The notes under the pieces were generated by a model. It saw nothing but the letters and a program-made list of their open reading frames with translations. It was not told the DNA's origin and did no database searches. This document shows, one piece after another, positions 20,533 to 29,142 of a stretch of DNA of 64,000 nt. A program made the translations under genes and the position numbers. Source of the stretch: Candidatus Accumulibacter appositus (GTDB lineage: Bacteria; Pseudomonadota; Gammaproteobacteria; Burkholderiales; Rhodocyclaceae); contig JEMX01000007.1 in NCBI GenBank assembly GCA_000585055.1, forward strand, positions 49,922-113,921, read 5' to 3'. Each line of letters opens with the position of its first letter. Positions within the stretch are counted from its first letter, which is position 1.

Positions 20533-20550
20533 CCGGCACGCATTTTGCTT
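20533..20550 (+). promoter_or_regulatory. Sigma-54 (-24/-12) promoter of amtB
   Basis: CCGGCACGCATTTTGCTT, with GG (20535-20536) and GC (20547-20548) separated by 10 bases. The transcript should start near 20560, leaving a leader of about 20 bases that carries AGGAGG. Confidence 0.85.
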
Positions 20551-20581
20551 GATGGCTTCCACATGTTTTTCAGGAGGAGCC

Positions 20582-21784
20582 ATGGAAGTTCTCAAGTCTG
20601 GTAGCGACGTTCTCTTCATCTTGCTCGGCGGCATCATGGTCCTGGCAATGCACTCCGGTTTTGCCTTTCTCGAACTGGGCACGGTGCGCAAGAAGAGCCA
20701 GGTCAACGCGCTGGTGAAAATCCTTACCGACTTCTCGGTATCGACAATCGCCTATTTCTTCATCGGCTACAGCATCGCCTACGGCATCGATTTCTTCCAC
20801 GGCGCCGACACGCTACTCCAGAAGAACGGTTACGAATTGACCAAGTTCTTCTTTCTGCTGACCTTTGCGGCCGCCATCCCGGCGATCGTTTCAGGCGGCA
20901 TCGCCGAGCGCGCCAAGTTCAACCCGCAGCTGGCGGCTACCTTCATGATCGTCGCCTTCATCTATCCCTTCTTCGAGGGCATCGCCTGGAATCAGGCCTT
21001 CGGCGTGCAGGCCTGGCTGAAAGCGACCTATGGTGCCGAATTCCACGACTTCGCCGGATCGGTGGTGGTGCACGCCATGGGCGGCTGGATTGCCCTGCCG
21101 GCGGTGCTGCTGCTCGGCGCACGCCATGGGCGCTACAACCAGCAAGGGGGCATCTCCGCGCACCCGCCGTCATCGATCCCCTTTCTCGCGCTCGGCGCCT
21201 GGATTCTGACCGTCGGCTGGTTCGGCTTCAACGTGATGAGCGCACAGACCATCGAAAACATCTCCGGCCTGGTGGCCATGAACTCGCTGATGGCCATGGT
21301 CGGCGGCACACTGGTGGCGCTGGTGGTGGGCAAGAACGACCCCGGTTTCGTGCATAACGGCCCGCTCGCCGGTCTGGTCGCCGTCTGTGCCGGCTCGGAC
21401 ATCATGCACCCGATGGGTGCGCTGGTCGTCGGCGGCATCGCCGGCGGCATGTTCGTGATGATGTTCACCCTCACCCAGAACCGCTGGAAGATCGACGATG
21501 TCCTCGGCGTCTGGCCGCTGCACGGCCTGTGCGGCGCCTGGGGCGGTATTGCTGCCGGCATTTTCGGCAGCAAGGCGCTGGGCGGCGTCGGCGGCATCGC
21601 CTTCATGCCGCAGCTGATCATGACCGTGCTGGCCATCGTCATCGCGCTAGTCGGCAGCTACATCGTCTATGGCGTGCTGAAAGCCAGCGTCGGCCTACGC
21701 CTCGACCAGGAGCAGGAATACAACGGCGCCGACCTCTCGATCCACAACATCACCTCGACTCCGGAGCGGGAGAGTAACTGGTAA
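20582..21784 (+). CDS. amtB: Ammonium transporter
   Basis: A trimeric inner-membrane channel for ammonium; 400 residues with about 11 membrane helices. Family marks: LELGTVRKKSQVNAL in helix 1-2, AGSVVVHAMGGW with the first pore histidine, GWFGFNVMSA, AGSDIMHPMGA and WPLHGLCGAWGGIAAG with the second pore histidine. ATG 20582 follows CAGGAGGAGCC; the frame is open to 20549 but that start lacks a ribosome site. No glnK gene is next to it, unlike most amtB loci; PII may be encoded elsewhere. The promoter region indicates nitrogen control. Confidence 0.95.
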   Translation: MEVLKSGSDVLFILLGGIMVLAMHSGFAFLELGTVRKKSQVNALVKILTDFSVSTIAYFFIGYSIAYGIDFFHGADTLLQKNGYELTKFFFLLTFAAAIPAIVSGGIAERAKFNPQLAATFMIVAFIYPFFEGIAWNQAFGVQAWLKATYGAEFHDFAGSVVVHAMGGWIALPAVLLLGARHGRYNQQGGISAHPPSSIPFLALGAWILTVGWFGFNVMSAQTIENISGLVAMNSLMAMVGGTLVALVVGKNDPGFVHNGPLAGLVAVCAGSDIMHPMGALVVGGIAGGMFVMMFTLTQNRWKIDDVLGVWPLHGLCGAWGGIAAGIFGSKALGGVGGIAFMPQLIMTVLAIVIALVGSYIVYGVLKASVGLRLDQEQEYNGADLSIHNITSTPERESNW

Positions 21785-21804
21785 GAGCTGATTCAAGGGA
21801 GCAG

Positions 21805-21856
21805 GATCGGCACGAGGCCCGCGGATTTCTCCGGGGTCTGGTGCCGATTTATCGCT
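21805..21856 (+). terminator. Terminator-like hairpin after amtB
   Basis: An outer stem ATCGGCAC/GTGCCGAT (21805-21812 with 21840-21847) encloses a partly paired GC-rich inner arm and is followed by TTATCGCTTTT. It lies 20 bases past the amtB stop and faces the 3' end of the GxxExxY gene. Confidence 0.6.
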
Positions 21857-21863
21857 TTTCGAC

Positions 21864-22253
21864 CTACCTTGTTCGGGCAAGCGCATGCGTCCAGACCAGG
21901 CGCTTGTGCGCCAGGCTTCGTCCGCCGAAATTCAGTAGCAAGCCGCGCGCTCTAGCACTGGCTTTCAGGTAATTGATGACCTGCGACGCTTCGCGAGTCA
22001 TCAGCAGCTCAAGAGCCTTCACTTCCACCATAACTTCATCAAAGCAAAGAAAGTCTGCCCGATACCCGGTATTCAGCCTTTGTCCGCGATAGAGAACAGG
22101 CAACTCCAGCTCACGAGCGAACGGAATACCGCAGTTCCTGAACTCAAACGTCAAGGCCTCCTGATAGACCGCCTCAAGAAACCCGTGCCCAAGTTCGCCA
22201 TGCACGGTCATTGCCGCTCCAATGATCGCAAACGTCTGCTCGTCGCCACCCAT
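21864..22253 (-). CDS. GxxExxY family protein
   Basis: 129 residues. The name motif is present as GHGFLEAVYQEAL near residue 23, followed by the nuclease-like core FARELELPVLYRGQ, YRADFLCFDEVMVEVKAL and ASQVINYLKAS. The conserved D-(x)n-ExK pattern (DFLCF...EVKAL) resembles PD-(D/E)XK folds, so a nuclease origin is likely, but the role of this family is not established. ATG 22253 begins the domain; a longer frame upstream reads through simple repeats and is not conserved. Convergent with amtB. Confidence 0.82.
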   Translation of the reverse strand: MGGDEQTFAIIGAAMTVHGELGHGFLEAVYQEALTFEFRNCGIPFARELELPVLYRGQRLNTGYRADFLCFDEVMVEVKALELLMTREASQVINYLKASARARGLLLNFGGRSLAHKRLVWTHALARTR

Positions 22254-22302
22254 AAGAGCCCTTTCGCATCCACAGATTACAAGCGACAGGCAGGGGTTCA
22301 TG

Positions 22303-22329
22303 AATCTGCGAGAATCTGCGTAATCTGCG
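22303..22329. repeat. Triple AATCTGCG direct repeat
   Basis: AATCTGCG occurs three times (22303-22310, 22313-22320, 22322-22329), at 10- and 9-base spacing, about 50 bases upstream of the GxxExxY start. Confidence 0.8.
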
Positions 22330-22416
22330 AATACATCAACTCCCAACGCGCTTCGCGCCTCCCTCCGGCAAGACCCGGAAAGCTCGAGCCGATTCGCGCT
22401 GGTGCTGGCTTGCTGT

Positions 22417-22439
22417 CCCGGTGGAATTTTTCCACCGGG
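22417..22439 (+). promoter_or_regulatory. Strong leader hairpin before the CheB-CheR gene
   Basis: CCCGGTGGA, ATTTT, TCCACCGGG: a perfect 9-bp stem 47 bases upstream of the next start codon. No T run follows, so it is unlikely to be a terminator for this strand. It may be an operator or an mRNA 5' structure. Confidence 0.45.
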
Positions 22440-22486
22440 GAGCCTATCATTCGCGGAAGTTTCTCGCACGCTCGTCTGGGAGGCGC

Positions 22487-25400
22487 ATGACAGCCAGAAA
22501 GGTGACGAAGACGGTCCGACCTGACCCCGGGGTGTCGCGGCAAAGCGACGCAGACGCGGACGAGCAAGCCGCGGAGGCGGCGGTTCCGGTGGTCGGCATC
22601 GGCGCCTCGGCCGGCGGCCTGGCCGCGTTTGAGGCCTTCTTTTCGGCCATGCCCGCGGCCACCGATCCGGGCATGGCCTTCGTCCTGGTGCAACATCTGG
22701 CCCCGGACCACAAGAGCATCCTCGCCGACCTGATTCGGCGTTACACACGCATGCAGGTCTTCGAGGTCGAGGACGGCATGCCGGTGTTGGCCAACTGCGC
22801 CTACATCATCCCGCCCAATCGCCAAATGGCGTTTCTGAACGGCCGACTGGAATTGTTGGAACCCTCCGAACCGCGCGGCCAACGCCTGCCCATCGACTTC
22901 TTCTTTCGCTCGCTGGCTCACGACCAGCGCGAGCGGGCCATCGGTATCGTGCTTTCCGGGACCGGCAGCGATGGTACCCAGGGCGTGCGGGCGATCAAGG
23001 GCGAGGGCGGCATGGTCATGGTCCAATCGCCAGAATCGACCGAGTTCGACGGCATGCCGCGCAGCGCCATCGCCACCGGCCTGGTGGACTGGGAACTGCC
23101 GCCCGCCGAGATGGCCGCGCAACTCATCGCCTACACGACACACGCCTTTCGCAGAACCCCGGGGCTAACCGCCAACCCGGCGCCGAAGATCGAGAGTGCG
23201 TTGAAGAAGATATTCATCTTGCTGCGCGCACAAACCGGTCACGACTTCTCCCAGTACAAGCCGAGCGCCATTCACCGCCGCATCCTGCGACGCATGAGCA
23301 TGCACCAGATCGAAGCACTGGACGGCTACGTCAAGTATCTGCAGCAGACCCCGCCGGAAGTGGACGCCTTGTTTCGCGATCTACTGATCGGCGTGACAGC
23401 CTTCTTCCGCGATCCGGAAGCCTTCGCAGCGCTCGAGGAACAGATCATTCCCCGGCTCTTTGCCGACAAACCCGGCGGCGGGGTGATTCGCGTCTGGTCG
23501 ACGGGATGCTCGACCGGAGAGGAGGCGTATTCCCTCGCCATCCTCCTGCAGGAGCACATGGAATCGCTACAGCAAAGGTTCACGCTGCAGGTCTTTGCCA
23601 CCGACATTGACAGCGGGGCGATTGCCACCGCTCGTGCTGGCCTCTTTCCGCCCGGAATCGCCTCAGACGTTTCGCCCCAGAGACTGGCGCGCTTCTTTAC
23701 CGCGGAGCCGGACAGCGGCGCCTACCGCGTCCACAAAGGCATCCGCGATCTATTGGTCTTTTCCGAGCACGACTTGATCAAGGATCCGCCTTTTTCCCGA
23801 CTCGACCTGATCAGCTGCCGCAATCTGCTGATCTACCTGGGCGCGGACCTGCAGAAGCAGCTCGCCGCGACGTTCCACTACGCACTCAAGCCGGGCGGAA
23901 TGTTGTTCCTCGGCACCTCCGAGAGCCTCGGTAGCAGTGCTGATCTGTTTGCCGCTGTGGACCGCAAGGCAAAGCTCTATCAGCGCAAGGACGATCTTGC
24001 CGGCGGGCAGGGTCGTCAGTCTCCGCGTCGCTACCGGCCATCGCTGATGACCCTCCATGCGGGCGAGGCGAATCCCGCGCCGGGCATAAAGCCCTCGCTG
24101 CGCGAGCTGACCGAACAGGCACTTCTGCAGCAGATCGCCCCGGCCGCGGCACTGGTCAACGCTGAGGGCGACATCCTCTATCTGCATGGTCGTAGCGGCG
24201 CCTACCTCGAACCCACCCCGGGCGAGGCGGGGATCAACAACATCATCCAGATGGCCCGTCCGGGGCTCCAGTTCGAGCTCAGCGCAGCCCTGCACAAGGC
24301 CGGATTCCGCAAGGAGACCGTACATGCACGGGAACTGCGCGTCAGGACCAACGGCCACTTCACGCGGGTCAACCTGAGCATCCACCCGCTGCTGACCGGC
24401 CTGGCGGCAAGCCCCGGATCACCACTGTTTCTGGTCATCTTGGCGGAAGCGCCGGCCCTTGCGCCTGAATCGACGCCACCGGCCGCCCCCCTGCTTGATG
24501 CCAAGACCAGCGAGGTGGACACCGACGCGCAGCTCTCCGCGCTTCGCGAGGAGATGCGAGCCAAGGATGAATACCTGCAGAGCACCCGTGAGGAACTCGA
24601 GACCGCCAACGAGGAACTCAAGTCGGCCATCGAGGAAATGCAGTCGGTCAACGAAGAATTGCAGTCCACCAATGAGGAACTGGAGACTTCCAAGGAAGAG
24701 CTGCAATCGGTGAATGAGGAAGTGGCCACGGTCAACACCGAGTTGCAAAGCAAGGTCGAAGACTTGTCGCGCGCCAATAACGATATGAACAACCTGCTTG
24801 CCGGCACCGGCATCGCCACCATCTTTATCGACCATCAACTACACATCCTACGCTTCACGCCTACCACGTCTCAGATCATCAACCTGATCCCAAGCGACGT
24901 CGGTCGGCCGGTGGGCCACCTCGTTTCCAATCTCGTCGGCTACGACCGCCTGGTAGAGGACGCTAAGGGCGTGCTCGACACCCTGACGCCGCTGGAGACG
25001 CAGGTGCAGAGCAGCGCCGGGCTGTGGTATGTGATGCGCATTCGCCCCTATCGCACACTGGACAATGTCATCGCAGGTGCGGTGATCACCTTCATGGACA
25101 TCACCGAGATGAAGCGGGTCGAAGCCTTGCTGGAGAGCCGCGCCAGCTTGTTCCGTCTGGGCGTCGTCGTACGCGATGCATTTGACGCCGTCACCGTGCA
25201 AGGTCTCGATGGCCGCATTCTGGCCTGGAATCCGGGTGCGGAAAGGATCTACGGTTGGAGCGAAGACGAGGCCCTGCTAATGAACACGCGTGACCGGATC
25301 CCGCGGGGTCTGCAAGACGAGGCCCCAGCCATGGCGCTGCAGCTTGGCCGGGCCGAAGCTCTCACACCGCGCCTCACGCGACGCCTCACCAAGATCGGTG

Positions 25401-25540
25401 CGGCGGTGCAGGTATGGCTGACCGCGAGCGCACTGATAAGTGAGAGCGGCCACAGGTACGCGATCGCCACCACGGAACGGCTGCAGCAAGGGACGACGAA
25501 CGAACCGATGGCTGCTCCCCCCCATGTGCAGCCAGGATAA
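22487..25540 (+). CDS. CheB-CheR-coiled coil-PAS signalling hybrid
   Basis: 1017 residues, cytoplasmic. Domain order: CheB methylesterase (about 35-220) with catalytic Ser in GIGASAGGL, His in VQHLAPDH and Asp in SGTGSDGTQG; CheR methyltransferase (about 225-480) with VWSTGCSTGEEAYSLAI and SCRNLLIYL; a long coiled coil (about 680-775) built of repeated NEELxSxxEE units; then two PAS domains (IATIFIDHQLHILRFTP; AVTVQGLDGRILAWNPGAERIYGW). No receiver domain and no kinase domain are present. ATG 22487 follows GGGAGG. The stop overlaps the start of the next gene, so methylation signalling is likely linked to cyclic-di-GMP turnover. Confidence 0.92.
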   Translation: MTARKVTKTVRPDPGVSRQSDADADEQAAEAAVPVVGIGASAGGLAAFEAFFSAMPAATDPGMAFVLVQHLAPDHKSILADLIRRYTRMQVFEVEDGMPVLANCAYIIPPNRQMAFLNGRLELLEPSEPRGQRLPIDFFFRSLAHDQRERAIGIVLSGTGSDGTQGVRAIKGEGGMVMVQSPESTEFDGMPRSAIATGLVDWELPPAEMAAQLIAYTTHAFRRTPGLTANPAPKIESALKKIFILLRAQTGHDFSQYKPSAIHRRILRRMSMHQIEALDGYVKYLQQTPPEVDALFRDLLIGVTAFFRDPEAFAALEEQIIPRLFADKPGGGVIRVWSTGCSTGEEAYSLAILLQEHMESLQQRFTLQVFATDIDSGAIATARAGLFPPGIASDVSPQRLARFFTAEPDSGAYRVHKGIRDLLVFSEHDLIKDPPFSRLDLISCRNLLIYLGADLQKQLAATFHYALKPGGMLFLGTSESLGSSADLFAAVDRKAKLYQRKDDLAGGQGRQSPRRYRPSLMTLHAGEANPAPGIKPSLRELTEQALLQQIAPAAALVNAEGDILYLHGRSGAYLEPTPGEAGINNIIQMARPGLQFELSAALHKAGFRKETVHARELRVRTNGHFTRVNLSIHPLLTGLAASPGSPLFLVILAEAPALAPESTPPAAPLLDAKTSEVDTDAQLSALREEMRAKDEYLQSTREELETANEELKSAIEEMQSVNEELQSTNEELETSKEELQSVNEEVATVNTELQSKVEDLSRANNDMNNLLAGTGIATIFIDHQLHILRFTPTTSQIINLIPSDVGRPVGHLVSNLVGYDRLVEDAKGVLDTLTPLETQVQSSAGLWYVMRIRPYRTLDNVIAGAVITFMDITEMKRVEALLESRASLFRLGVVVRDAFDAVTVQGLDGRILAWNPGAERIYGWSEDEALLMNTRDRIPRGLQDEAPAMALQLGRAEALTPRLTRRLTKIGAAVQVWLTASALISESGHRYAIATTERLQQGTTNEPMAAPPHVQPG

Positions 25541-27809
25541 ACGCAGTCCACGGCGCCAGGCTTCGCCGCCAAGCGAGCGTCCGGAAGCCGACCAGGCGCT
25601 GCGCTGCGCGGCAGAAGACCGCCTGCGTGAACTAGCGACCCGGCCGTCGGAAAGCATCGAGGCTGACTGGCCGGAGGCAGCACGGCAACTTCTCTACGAA
25701 CTGCGCGTGCACCAAACCGAGCTCGAGATGCAGAACGAAGAACTGCGTCGGGTGCAACTGGAACTCGACGCTACCCGCGCACGCTACTTCGACATCTATG
25801 ACCTGGCGCCGGTGGGCTACTGCACCTTGAGTGAGCAGGGGCTGATCCTGGAGGCCAACCTCACCGCAGCGACTTTGTTCGGCATCACCCGCGGTGAGTT
25901 GGCCAGGCAGCGGCTGAGCCGCTTCATCCTGAAGGCGGACCAGGACATCTTTTACCTGCACCGGATGCAGCTGCTGGCGGACGGTCAACGGCAGGCGTGC
26001 GAAATGCGCATGGTGGCACTTGATGGCGCGCCTTTCTGGGCACATCTGGAAACCGTTCCTGCACTGGCCAGCGATGGCAGGCGCGTACTGCGCACCGTGA
26101 TTAGCGACATCACGGAGCGCCGACAGACCGAGGCCGAGCTGCGCATCGCCGCGGTCGCCTTCCAATCGCAGCAGGCCATGCTGGTGACCGATGCCAACCG
26201 GATCATCCTGCGCGTCAATCGGGCTTTCACCCAGATGACCGGCTACAGCGCAGAGGAGGCCATCGGCCAGACACCGTTCATGCTCGAATCGAGCCGTCAC
26301 GATGCCGACTTCTATCGCGCGATGTGGAAAACAATCGACCGCAAGGGCTGCTGGCAGGGGGAAATCTGGGACCGGCGCAAGGATGGCGAGACCTATCCAA
26401 AATGGCTGACCATCTCGGCGGTAAAATGCAGTGACGGCAGCGTGACCAATTATGTCGGCATGCAATACGACATCACCGAACGCAAGGTGGCCGAGGAAAA
26501 GATCGAGGAGTTGGCCTTGTTTGATTCCCTTACCCATTTGCCCAACCGCACGCTCTTGCGGGATCACCTGAAACAAGCGATGACGACAGGACAGCGCAGC
26601 AAGACTTTCGGTGCGCTGCTCTTCGTCGACCTCGATCACTTCAAGGCACTGAACGACACCAAGGGCCATCATCAGGGTGACCTGCTGTTGAAGGCAGTGG
26701 CGCAACGTCTCACCGCCAGCATACGCGAATCCGACACCGTGGCGCGGCTCGGGGGCGACGAGTTCGTGGTCATCATGGGCAACCTGCACCGGAAGATGGA
26801 ACAAGCCGTCACGCAGGCCGAGCTTATCGGCGAGAAGATTCTCATCGCCCTCAATCAACCCTATCGGCTCGATGATGCCGATCATCAGGGCACAGCGAGC
26901 ATTGGCGCGACCCTGTTCCGGGGCCACGAAACATCCAGCGACGACCTGCTCAGGCAAGCCGATCTCGCCATGTACAAGGCCAAGGCCGCGGGCCGCAACT
27001 CAATGCACTTCTTTGCGCCGGCGATGCAGGCAGTCGTCCTCGAGCACGCCGCCCTGGAAGCGAGTCTGCGCATGGCCATCCAGGAAGACCGCCTGGTGCT
27101 TCACTATCAGGCGCAGGTGGCCGCCGATGGCCGAGTCGCGGGAAGCGAAGTGCTGCTGCGCTGGCAGCACCCCGAGCGCGGCATGATGGCACCCACCGAT
27201 TTCCTGCCGCTGGCCGAGGCCACTCACCTGATCGTGCCGCTGGGCTATTGGGTTCTCGAGACCGCCTGCAAGCAGTTAGCCGCATGGGCTGCCCGACCGG
27301 AGATGGCGCCTCTCACGCTGGCGGTGAATGTCAGCGCACAACAGTTCCGGGAAGCCGACTTCGTAGAGCAGATCCTGGCGATCCTCACGCGCACCGGTGC
27401 CGACCCCAGGCGGCTGAGCCTGGAGCTCACCGAGAGTCTGCTGGTGGAGCACGCGCAGGAGAGCATCGAGAAGATGTTGGCGCTCAAGGCGAGGGGCCTT
27501 GGCTTCTCGCTGGATGACTTCGGTACCGGCTATTCCTCGCTATCCTGTCTGCAGCGCCTGCCGCTGGATCAGCTCAAGATCGACCAGTCGTTTGTCCGCA
27601 ATATCCTCAGCAACCCCAGCGACGCCGAAATCGCCAGGATCGTCGTCGCCCTAGCACGCAGCCGCGCCCTGACGGTGATCGCCGAGGGCGTGGAAACACA
27701 AGCGCAAAGAGACTTTCTCGAGGCGTCTGGCTGCTATCTCTATCAGGGCAATTTCTTCAGCCAGCCCCTGCCGATCGAGGGTTTCGAAGAGTTTGTGCGG
27801 CGACATTGA
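25524..27809 (+). CDS. PAS-PAS-GGDEF-EAL cyclic-di-GMP enzyme
   Basis: 761 residues, no membrane segment. A helical N-terminus leads to two PAS domains (YDLAPVGYCTLSEQGLILEAN; MLVTDANRIILRVNRAFTQMTGY, each ending with DITER), then GGDEF with an intact motif ARLGGDEFVVI, then EAL. In the EAL domain the signature is EVL (GSEVLLRWQHP), while the catalytic blocks NVSAQQF, LELTES, DDFGTGYSSLS and KIDQSFV are intact, so both activities are plausible. The first ATG (25524) overlaps the upstream gene by 17 bases; no clear ribosome site is seen, so translation may be coupled. Confidence 0.9.
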   Translation: MCSQDKRSPRRQASPPSERPEADQALRCAAEDRLRELATRPSESIEADWPEAARQLLYELRVHQTELEMQNEELRRVQLELDATRARYFDIYDLAPVGYCTLSEQGLILEANLTAATLFGITRGELARQRLSRFILKADQDIFYLHRMQLLADGQRQACEMRMVALDGAPFWAHLETVPALASDGRRVLRTVISDITERRQTEAELRIAAVAFQSQQAMLVTDANRIILRVNRAFTQMTGYSAEEAIGQTPFMLESSRHDADFYRAMWKTIDRKGCWQGEIWDRRKDGETYPKWLTISAVKCSDGSVTNYVGMQYDITERKVAEEKIEELALFDSLTHLPNRTLLRDHLKQAMTTGQRSKTFGALLFVDLDHFKALNDTKGHHQGDLLLKAVAQRLTASIRESDTVARLGGDEFVVIMGNLHRKMEQAVTQAELIGEKILIALNQPYRLDDADHQGTASIGATLFRGHETSSDDLLRQADLAMYKAKAAGRNSMHFFAPAMQAVVLEHAALEASLRMAIQEDRLVLHYQAQVAADGRVAGSEVLLRWQHPERGMMAPTDFLPLAEATHLIVPLGYWVLETACKQLAAWAARPEMAPLTLAVNVSAQQFREADFVEQILAILTRTGADPRRLSLELTESLLVEHAQESIEKMLALKARGLGFSLDDFGTGYSSLSCLQRLPLDQLKIDQSFVRNILSNPSDAEIARIVVALARSRALTVIAEGVETQAQRDFLEASGCYLYQGNFFSQPLPIEGFEEFVRRH

Positions 27810-27970
27810 GACGCGAGCGGTGACGGCATGGCCGGTCGATCCAGGCCAGGGCGCACGCAGGCAAGCCTGTCGCCAGAGGAAGGGGGAAACGGCAATGACT
27901 TTCATGATCGGGGGTGTCTCGACATGTCATGACCGTTAGGGTGCATCATAAAAAACAAGGAGCCATAGAC

Positions 27971-29098
27971 GTGCCACCAGCCAAAGCAGAGGAAACAAGC
28001 CGCGTTGATCTGATTGTCGGCGGCCTCGAGTACCTGGCGCAGGGTTTCAGCATTTTCGACAGCGAGCTGCGTCTGGTGGCCTGCAACCGGCGCTTTCTCG
28101 AACTGCTCGGCTTTCCCGAGGAGATGGGCAGCATCGGCCGACCGCTGGCCGACCTTTTCCGCTTCAACGCCGAGCGCGGCGACTACGGTGCAGGCGACAT
28201 CGAGGAACTGGTCAAGGAGCGCATCGCCCTGGCGAGGAAGGCCGAGGCGCATTGCTTCGAACGTGTGCGACCGAATGGCACGGTCCTCGAAGTTCGCGGT
28301 ACGCCCTTGCCGAACGGTGGCTTCGTGACCACCTACAGCGACGTCACCGAGCGCAAGACCTGGGAGGACAGCCTGCAGGCCGCGAAACAGAAAGCCGAGG
28401 CAGCCAACCAGGCCAAGTCGGCGTTTCTCAACATGGTCACCCACGACCTGCGCACCCCGCTGACCTCGATTCGCTCGTTCGCCGAGATCCTCAGCGACAA
28501 CGCCGGAATCGACGCCGAACAGAGACAGGAATTTCTCGGCATCATTAATAGCGAGTGTCTGCGCCTGGTGCGCATGCTCAACGACCTGCTCGATTTCGCC
28601 AAGATCGAAGCCGGGCGCATGGATTGGTCGATCGAGGAGCTGGATGGCGCCGAGCTGCTGCAGTCGGCGGCCACTTCGATGACTCCGATGTTCGCCGAGA
28701 AACAGGTCGCGCTCGAACTGACGCTACCAGCGCAAGCCGCCCCGCGCATTGCCGGAGACCGCGATCGCCTGACGCAGGTGATCATCAACCTGCTGTCCAA
28801 TGCCTGGAAGTTCGCACCCGCGAACAGCGGTCACGTTCGCGTACGCCTTGATTGCCTGGCGAGCGAGGCAAGAATCTCGGTCGCCGACAACGGTCCCGGC
28901 ATTCCCGCCGAGAAACACGAGGAAGTCTTCGAGGAATTCCGCCAGGTCGTCGGCGCGAACACGACCCACCCCGCCGGTACGGGACTCGGCCTGGCGATCT
29001 GCCGGCGCATTGTCGATCATCTCGGCGGACGCATCTGGGTGGAAAGCGCGCCGCCGGATGGCGCCACCTTCAGCTTCACCGTCCCCTACAGCCGCTGA
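27971..29098 (+). CDS. PAS-domain sensor histidine kinase
   Basis: 375 residues, soluble. A PAS domain (LAQGFSIFDSELRLVACNRRFLEL-type, about 15-125) precedes HisKA with the phospho-acceptor in FLNMVTHDLRTPLTS and HATPase_c with N box INLLSNAWKFAP, G1 VADNGPGIP and G2 GTGLGLAICRRI. I chose GTG 27971 because AAGGAG lies 8 bases upstream; an earlier GTG at 27914 lacks one. No response regulator gene is adjacent, so the partner is unknown. It follows the GGDEF-EAL gene by 161 bases, in which I see no feature. Confidence 0.88.
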   Translation: MPPAKAEETSRVDLIVGGLEYLAQGFSIFDSELRLVACNRRFLELLGFPEEMGSIGRPLADLFRFNAERGDYGAGDIEELVKERIALARKAEAHCFERVRPNGTVLEVRGTPLPNGGFVTTYSDVTERKTWEDSLQAAKQKAEAANQAKSAFLNMVTHDLRTPLTSIRSFAEILSDNAGIDAEQRQEFLGIINSECLRLVRMLNDLLDFAKIEAGRMDWSIEELDGAELLQSAATSMTPMFAEKQVALELTLPAQAAPRIAGDRDRLTQVIINLLSNAWKFAPANSGHVRVRLDCLASEARISVADNGPGIPAEKHEEVFEEFRQVVGANTTHPAGTGLGLAICRRIVDHLGGRIWVESAPPDGATFSFTVPYSR

Positions 29099-29142
29099 GT
29101 CGCGTCCGCCAGGCCAGCCCGCTCGCTGGCCCGACACCCCCG

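Noticed and set aside
22303..22329. Triple AATCTGCG as a CRISPR array
   Set aside because: Units are 8 bases with 1-2 base gaps; no spacers and no cas genes.
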